Part shown: positions 59,229-64,000 of the stretch, one piece after another
Layout: each line of letters opens with the position of its first letter
How positions within the stretch are numbered: position 1 is the stretch's first letter
NCBI GenBank assembly: GCA_020846975.1
Contig: JADLCX010000058.1
Coordinates: 248,001-312,000, forward strand
DNA: 64,000 bases
Reading direction: 5' to 3'
Source: Phycisphaerales bacterium
GTDB lineage: Bacteria > Planctomycetota > Phycisphaerae > Phycisphaerales > UBA1924
Position numbers and translations under genes: made by a program
The notes under the pieces: generated by a model
The model's input: the letters and a program-made list of their open reading frames with translations, nothing else
What the model was told of the DNA's origin: nothing
Database searches by the model: none

Positions 59229-59879
59229 GTGCACGAACTCCTCCGATCAGCGCGGGCCGTCATCTTCGATTTCGATGGGGTGCTGGTCGATTCCGAGCCG
59301 CTGCACGCCGAGGCGATCCGCCGCGTGGGCGCGGAACGCGGCTGGGCCATGTCGCACGAGCAGTTTCTGCGGATGGTGGGCAAGGGCGATGAGCACGCGT
59401 TTGAGCTGCTGGCCCGTGAGAGCGGAGCGCGGGTGAGCGAGCCCGAAGTGGCCGCACTGTGCGAGCGCAAGCACGTCGAGTGTCTCCGGCTTATTGAAGA
59501 GGGGCGGTTCAGCGTGCAGAGTGGGGCGGCCGCGGTCGTGGCTGCGGCCGCTGATCGCGTGCCCATCGGCGTGTGCTCGGGCTCGCGCCGGGGTGTGGTG
59601 ATGGGGATGCTCCATCGCACGGGTTTCGGCGAACGGATGCGGACGGTGGTGACGCACGAGGATGTGAGGAACCCCAAGCCTGCGCCGGAGGGGTACCTGC
59701 TGGCGGCGTCGATACTGGGCGTGGGGGCGGCGCGGTGTGTCGTGGTCGAGGACAGCCCCACGGGCATCCGGGCCGCGAAGAGCGCGGGGATGGCGGTGAT
59801 CGCCGTCGGGCATTCGTTCCCAAAGGAGCAACTGGGCGAGGCGGATGCGTTTGTCGGGCGGATCGCTTCGCTCGTGTGA
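59229..59879 (+). CDS. HAD-superfamily phosphatase, beta-phosphoglucomutase-like
   Basis: A 216-residue hydrolase. The nucleophile motif is IFDFDGVLVDSEPLH, motif II lies around GVCSGSRR, the Lys motif is NPKPAPEGYLLAA, and the final acid motif is VVVEDSPTGIRAAKSAGM. This subgroup covers beta-phosphoglucomutases and small sugar phosphatases. The GTG start is fixed by the promoter just upstream. Adjacency to a ROK kinase points to sugar phosphates. Confidence 0.87.
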   Translation: MHELLRSARAVIFDFDGVLVDSEPLHAEAIRRVGAERGWAMSHEQFLRMVGKGDEHAFELLARESGARVSEPEVAALCERKHVECLRLIEEGRFSVQSGAAAVVAAAADRVPIGVCSGSRRGVVMGMLHRTGFGERMRTVVTHEDVRNPKPAPEGYLLAASILGVGAARCVVVEDSPTGIRAAKSAGMAVIAVGHSFPKEQLGEADAFVGRIASLV

Positions 59880-59901
59880 ATGACCGGAGATCGCGGCCGG
59901 G

Positions 59902-60705
59902 TCAAGGTTTCTTAGGAGGGACCAGCCTGTCGAGCACGGCGGGCTTGTCGGCGTGCGTCAGTTCGTAGAGGACGACCCCGCCCGTTTGACGGCGGAAGAC
60001 GTGGAGTGATGGATCGCTCGGCGTTTCGAGCGTGCGATCGTCCTTCGCGCGGTCCATCAGCACAAGCACTTTCTCGCCCTTCACGCGGGTGATGAGCACG
60101 AGCGTGCTCGCGCTGATGATCTTGCCGTCGTAGGTGTTGCCGTCGCCATAAGCCCAGCCTTCGGCGACGATCTGGTCGGAGGGCGCGGCGGCCAGCACGA
60201 GTGGCTCGCCGAACCGCTTTTCGATAGCCGCGGCGAACTCATCGTCGGTGGTGCAGATGAACTCGGGCTTCTCGACGGTCTGGTACACGAACTCGGGCGT
60301 GATGAACTTCTCGGGCGGCGTGAGCATCCGGTTGGTGTAGATGAACACCGCGCCGAGCGCGAGGAGGATTCCCGCGGCGACGGCGAGCCGGCGCGACTGG
60401 GGCCGGGTGAGCCAGCCGGTTCGCGCTTCACGTTCGGGTGAATCGACGGTTTCGGGGCCGATCCGACCCAGGGCGTCCGGCGCCGCGAGGCGTTGCGCGG
60501 CGGAAGGGTCGTAGGCGAACAGTTCGCGCAGCCCGGCATCAATCCGTGACTGGAGCTCGATCTCGCGCTGGATGCCGGGCTGTCCGCCGACGTCGCGCTC
60601 GAACTCGGTCCGCTCGGCCTCGGTCATGAGCCCATCGATGTAGGCATCGAGGCGCGGATCGGATCCGTCGGTGTGGGCCGGGTCGTGGCGCGGCGTGGTG
60701 CTCAT
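59902..60705 (-). CDS. transmembrane anti-sigma factor
   Basis: A 267-residue protein. The N-terminal part is an anti-sigma-like helical domain (DPRLDAYIDGLMTEAERTEFE...) of the zinc-less kind, followed by one helix (LAVAAGILLALGAVFIYT, residues ~108-125) and an extracytoplasmic domain of about 140 residues (FVYQTVEKPEFICTTDDEFA...) that may sense envelope signals. The ATG overlaps the sigma-factor stop by 4 bp (60702-60705), the usual arrangement for an ECF sigma and its anti-sigma. Confidence 0.8.
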   Translation of the reverse strand: MSTTPRHDPAHTDGSDPRLDAYIDGLMTEAERTEFERDVGGQPGIQREIELQSRIDAGLRELFAYDPSAAQRLAAPDALGRIGPETVDSPEREARTGWLTRPQSRRLAVAAGILLALGAVFIYTNRMLTPPEKFITPEFVYQTVEKPEFICTTDDEFAAAIEKRFGEPLVLAAAPSDQIVAEGWAYGDGNTYDGKIISASTLVLITRVKGEKVLVLMDRAKDDRTLETPSDPSLHVFRRQTGGVVLYELTHADKPAVLDRLVPPKKP

Positions 60706-61334
60706 GGCCGGCCCCCTTCCGGGCGCGAGCGGGATTCCACCGCTTCGAGCGTGCGACGCATGGCCTGTCGAGAGCGGTGCACGTGGCTCATGGCCGTGCC
60801 CTCGGGGATGTTCAGGGCCTCGGCGATCTGCTTGTAGGTCATCTCCATGACGGTGCGCATGAGCAGGCAGGCGCGGGCGGTCTCGTCGAGTTCGTCGAGC
60901 GCGCCCGAGAGTTGCGACGAGAAGCCGTGATCGACGGGCGCGGCGGCGTCGGCGGCGGGCGAGGACGCGGCGAGGACGGCCGGGTCAGAGGACACAAAGC
61001 GGCTTCGGACCCGGCCGCGGCGGTGGTTGAGGGCGGTGAAGCGGACGATCTGGCCGGCCCAGGCGACAAAGTTCGCGGCGGTCCCGCCGGCGTCGAACTC
61101 GTGCAGCTTGGCCAGGGCCGTCATGGCCGCCTCCTGAACAATGTCGTGAGCCGAATCGCGGTCGGAAACGATCGCGGCCGCGATGCACCACAGGGCGCGG
61201 TGGTGCTGTTGGAAGCAAGACGCGAACGCGTCGGGGCTCAGGCGATCGGCCGCGGTCGGGTGGGCGACGGCCGGGGGGCTTGGCGCGTCGGCATGACCGG
61301 GCGAGGCGAAGTGGTTGAACGGTCGCCAGCGGAT
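60702..61334 (-). CDS. ECF-type RNA polymerase sigma factor with no canonical start codon
   Basis: An ECF sigma factor. Region 2 (AFASCFQQHHRALWCIAAA, DRDSAHDIVQEAAMTALAKL) and region 4 (RTVMEMTYKQIAEALNIPEG, HRSRQAMRR) are intact. The frame is open from 61367, but no ATG, GTG or TTG occurs before the internal ATG at 61124, which would delete most of region 2. The best start is ATC 61334, 8 nt after GGGAG (61347-61343); CTG 61340 is another. Coordinates assume ATC, giving 210 residues. It is coupled to the anti-sigma gene. Confidence 0.75.
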   Translation of the reverse strand: MRWRPFNHFASPGHADAPSPPAVAHPTAADRLSPDAFASCFQQHHRALWCIAAAIVSDRDSAHDIVQEAAMTALAKLHEFDAGGTAANFVAWAGQIVRFTALNHRRGRVRSRFVSSDPAVLAASSPAADAAAPVDHGFSSQLSGALDELDETARACLLMRTVMEMTYKQIAEALNIPEGTAMSHVHRSRQAMRRTLEAVESRSRPEGGRP

Positions 61335-61367
61335 GTTCAGTGCTCCCGTGGTTCTTGCGGGTTCTGT

Positions 61368-61738
61368 TCAGATTCCGTGCCGCGAGCAATTATCCCTGTG
61401 GTTCCCGGCGGGGCCGGAGATAAATCCGGGGGGGCCGTGCGCTCGTATTCCGTGGTGATGCAAGGGGGTGGGAGCGTACGGACATTCGCCCGTGGCGTCT
61501 CGGCGCCGTATCGGGCCTGGGACAGAAGGGTCAGGGATCGCGAGTCCTTGAGGCAGGGGTTCGCGGGGTGTGAGGTCGGGACGGGGGGAAGCGCGGGCCG
61601 GGTGGGCTCGCCTGTGTCCCGGAGCCTGGAATGCTCCGAGTCCGGTGCCTGCGTGCAGGGCCGTCGCGGCGTGTTGTCTGGCCGCGGCGGCCCCTGCTGT
61701 CTGATCAACGGCTGTCTGGCGAGGAGCCGTGCGGGGTG
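61368..61738. other. gap between the sigma operon and thrS
   Basis: No supported gene. On the minus strand GGAACC (61409-61404) and GATAAT (about 61397-61392) lie upstream of the sigma gene and could belong to its promoter; GGAAC is the common -35 of ECF promoters, so self-activation is possible. No terminator-like hairpin with a T run follows thrS. Confidence 0.35.
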
Positions 61739-63979
61739 CTACACGAACCTCGCGGCCACCGAACTCGCGCCGCGGCTCTCGATCTCCGCCTTGATGCCGG
61801 CAACGAACTCGTCGAGTCCCATGGCACCCAGGTCCTTCTGGATGCCGCGGGCGCGGATCGAGACCTTGCCCGCTTCCTCGTCCTTCGGTCCGACGATAAG
61901 CAGGTAGGGGATCCTCCAGTCGGTTGCGTTCTTGATCTTGGCCTGGATGCGGTCGCCGGAGAAGTCGGCGGTGGCGCGGCAGCCGACGGCCTTGAGCGCG
62001 GCGAGCACCTTCTGCGCGTACCCGTCGGTCTTCTCGCTGATGGGCAGGATGCGGACCTGCTCGGGGCTGAGCCAGGTGGGGAAGGAGCCCGCGAAGTGCT
62101 CGATCAGCACGCCGCAGAAACGCTCGAAACTGCCGAACGGGGCACGGTGGATCATCACGGGCCGGTGCGGCTGGTTGTCGGGTCCGACGTACGAGAGATC
62201 GAACCGGATCGGCAGGTTGTAATCGACCTGCACGGTGCCCAGTTGCCACTCGCGGCCGATGACATCCTTGATCACGAAGTCGATCTTGGGGCCGTAGAAC
62301 GCGGCCTCGCCCGGCTCCTCGGTGAACGGAACGCCGAGCGACTTCGCGGCGGCGCGGCAGGCGTCCTCGGCACGGTCCCAGTTCTTCGGGTCGCCGGTGT
62401 ACTTCTTCCCGTCGGGGTCGCGCAGGCCGACACGGACGCGATAGTCCTTCATGTTGAGGGTGGTGAGCACGACTTTCACGAGCGAGAGGCACCCGAGCAG
62501 CTCGCCGGGAACCTGATCCTCGGTGCAGAACAGGTGGGCATCGTCCTGGGTGAAGCCGCGGACACGGGTCATGCCGTTGAGTTCGCCGGACTGCTCCCAG
62601 CGGTAGACGGTGCCGAACTCGGCGAGGCGCACGGGCATGTCGCGGTAACTGTGCGGGGCGCTCGCGAAGATCTTGATGTGGTGCGGACAGTTCATCGGGC
62701 GCAGCAGGTACCCGTTGAGCAGTTTCTCGTCGGCCATGATGCGCGACGACTCGATGGTTTCCTTGCCGGTGCGCTTGTTGATGTTCTCGGCGAGCCGCGC
62801 CGAGACGCCCTCCAGTCGGTTGGTCAACTCAGCGCACGAGCACCCCTCGGCCAGCGCCTTGGAGAGCGACTCCGGCTCGGTGATGGCGGGGTACTGGGCA
62901 TCCTTGTAGTACGGAAAGTGCCCCGAGGTCTTGTAGAGCTCGAGCTTGCCGATGTTCGGGGTGAAGACCTGGTGGTAGCCCTGCTTCTCCAGTTCCTGGC
63001 TGATGAACTTCATCAGTTCCAGGCGCAGCACGCTGCCGGCCGGGGTCCAGAGAATCAGGCCCTGCCCAACATCCTCGTCGATGTGGAACAGGCGGAGTTG
63101 CCTGCCGATGACGCGGTGGTCGCGCTTCTTCGCCTCTTCGAGCTGGTTGAGGTGGGCATCCATGTCGGCTTGCGATGCGAACGCGGTGCCGTAGACGCGG
63201 GTGAGCCGATCGCTGTTCTCATCGCCGTGCCAGTAGCTGCTGGCGAGCGAGAGCACCTTGACCGCGCCGATGCGCCCGGTGCTCGGCACGTGGGGGCCGC
63301 GGCAGAGGTCTTCCCAGTTTTTCCCCGGTGCGCCGGTGGCGTAGAAACTGAGCCTGCACCCCGGCCGGTAGTTGATGCTCACGCCGGGGGTCACGAGAGA
63401 CTTGTGGCTCTTGAGCGGGTCGGCATCCGGCGCCGCATCCTGCGCGTCCTTGGCCAGCGCGATCTCGGCGTTGTCGATCTTGAACTTGTTGCCTTCGGCC
63501 CGCAGTTTGGCCAGCCCCTCATCGGCGAGCACCTCGTAGCGGGTGAAGGGGCGGTCCTCCTTGATGATCGCGGCGATCTCCTGCTCGATCTTCTCGAAGT
63601 CGCCGGAACTGATCGGCCGGTCGGCGGGCGCCTGCATGTCGTAGTAGAACCCGGTCGCAAGCGGGGGGCCGTAGGCGAGCTTGACCCCGGGGACGACGCG
63701 CTGGATCGCCTCGGCCATGACATGGGCCGCGGAGTGGCGGATCAGGAACAGGGCGTCCGGGTCGGGCTGCTTGTCGCCCCCCCTCCCGGTCTTCTCGGTG
63801 ACGATCGACAGCGAACAGTCGCCCGCGATCAGGGTTGAGAGGTCACGGAGCTCTCCGTTGATCTTGCACCCGAGCGCGGCCTGCGCCAGGCGGGGGCCGA
63901 TGGATTCGGCGACCTGCCTGGCGGTCACGGGCTGGTCGAAGGACTTCTTGGAACCGTCGGGAAGGGTGATGGTGGGCAT
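61739..63979 (-). CDS. thrS: threonyl-tRNA synthetase
   Basis: A 746-residue class II synthetase that charges tRNA-Thr. It has an N-terminal TGS domain (ITLPDGSKKSFDQPVTARQ), the editing domain motif RHSAAHVMAEA, motif 2 (YRWEQSGELNGMTRVRGFTQDD), zinc ligands in LLRPMNCPHH, motif 3 (MIHRAPFGSFERF) and an anticodon-binding end. It is about 100 residues longer than the E. coli enzyme, with extra loops near residues 65-75 and 175-215 in the editing region. The start is 21 bp from the window edge. Confidence 0.95.
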   Translation of the reverse strand: MPTITLPDGSKKSFDQPVTARQVAESIGPRLAQAALGCKINGELRDLSTLIAGDCSLSIVTEKTGRGGDKQPDPDALFLIRHSAAHVMAEAIQRVVPGVKLAYGPPLATGFYYDMQAPADRPISSGDFEKIEQEIAAIIKEDRPFTRYEVLADEGLAKLRAEGNKFKIDNAEIALAKDAQDAAPDADPLKSHKSLVTPGVSINYRPGCRLSFYATGAPGKNWEDLCRGPHVPSTGRIGAVKVLSLASSYWHGDENSDRLTRVYGTAFASQADMDAHLNQLEEAKKRDHRVIGRQLRLFHIDEDVGQGLILWTPAGSVLRLELMKFISQELEKQGYHQVFTPNIGKLELYKTSGHFPYYKDAQYPAITEPESLSKALAEGCSCAELTNRLEGVSARLAENINKRTGKETIESSRIMADEKLLNGYLLRPMNCPHHIKIFASAPHSYRDMPVRLAEFGTVYRWEQSGELNGMTRVRGFTQDDAHLFCTEDQVPGELLGCLSLVKVVLTTLNMKDYRVRVGLRDPDGKKYTGDPKNWDRAEDACRAAAKSLGVPFTEEPGEAAFYGPKIDFVIKDVIGREWQLGTVQVDYNLPIRFDLSYVGPDNQPHRPVMIHRAPFGSFERFCGVLIEHFAGSFPTWLSPEQVRILPISEKTDGYAQKVLAALKAVGCRATADFSGDRIQAKIKNATDWRIPYLLIVGPKDEEAGKVSIRARGIQKDLGAMGLDEFVAGIKAEIESRGASSVAARFV

Positions 63980-64000
63980 GGGGGAAACTCGGCAACTGGA

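Overview
The window reads as chromosomal DNA of a GC-rich planctomycete, most likely class Phycisphaerae (Planctomycetota). This is inferred from gene content, not from a marker gene. The clues are: two secreted proteins ending in a PEP-CTERM-like VPAPG/hydrophobic/RRRRA tail; a large secreted protein with GACC cysteine repeats and a dockerin-like end; Tat-exported Gfo/Idh/MocA oxidoreductases; short membrane-protein zinc ribbons of the form CxxCGxxLxGL...CPECG; and System II cytochrome c assembly genes. Genes sit on both strands in short operons. No rRNA, tRNA, CRISPR array, transposase or prophage gene was recognised.

Layout. 1-2546: the tail of an unidentified gene, then two paralogous PEP-CTERM-like secreted proteins, each with its own promoter and terminator. 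2647-4572 (minus): TPR protein, RecX, lipoprotein and rhodanese, the last three coupled by 4-bp overlaps. 4655-12028 (plus): 3-hydroxyacyl-CoA dehydrogenase, a large zinc-ribbon membrane protein, an APC permease with a zinc ribbon inserted in a loop, a LOG-family hydrolase, PilT and another zinc-ribbon membrane protein. 12037-16937 (minus): FUN14-like protein, secreted protein, conserved unknown, NupG-like transporter and ApbE. 16915-23569 (plus): an exported sugar-processing cluster (FGE-like protein, Gfo/Idh/MocA, GH29 alpha-L-fucosidase, second Gfo/Idh/MocA, sugar isomerase-like TIM barrel). 23586-24311 (minus): FAH-family enzyme. 24673-30288 (plus): lamin-tail/GACC/dockerin-like surface protein, acetyl-CoA synthetase, DinB-like protein.

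30289-31289 is a 1-kb gene-free stretch made of three repeat types: a 21-bp tandem array, REP-like palindromes and a CT/GA-rich dispersed repeat. Then come an orphan sugar ABC permease and an acyltransferase (minus), a DUF2459-like lipoprotein, a B12-binding domain fused to a MeaB-type GTPase, a SpoIIE-type phosphatase (plus), a PpiD/SurA-like protein, a four-helix-bundle protein and ribosomal protein S4 (minus), PurF (plus), an OmpA/Pal lipoprotein (minus), an amidohydrolase, ResB and CcsA, 3-methyladenine glycosylase, a Minf_1886-family protein, an AI-2E-type transporter and a GNAT acetyltransferase (plus).

The last part holds an M19 dipeptidase (minus), more small zinc-ribbon or membrane proteins, CoA-transferase subunit B (minus), a ROK kinase and a HAD phosphatase (plus), an ECF sigma/anti-sigma pair (minus) and threonyl-tRNA synthetase (minus).

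Points that stand out: a TANNNT hexamer lies 5-8 nt before the start codon of at least nine genes, suggesting leaderless transcription. The ECF sigma gene has no ATG, GTG or TTG start in its open frame. A B12 domain is fused to a G-protein chaperone with no mutase. A zinc-ribbon module recurs in unrelated membrane proteins. Palindromic repeats form the N-terminal codons of ccsA.
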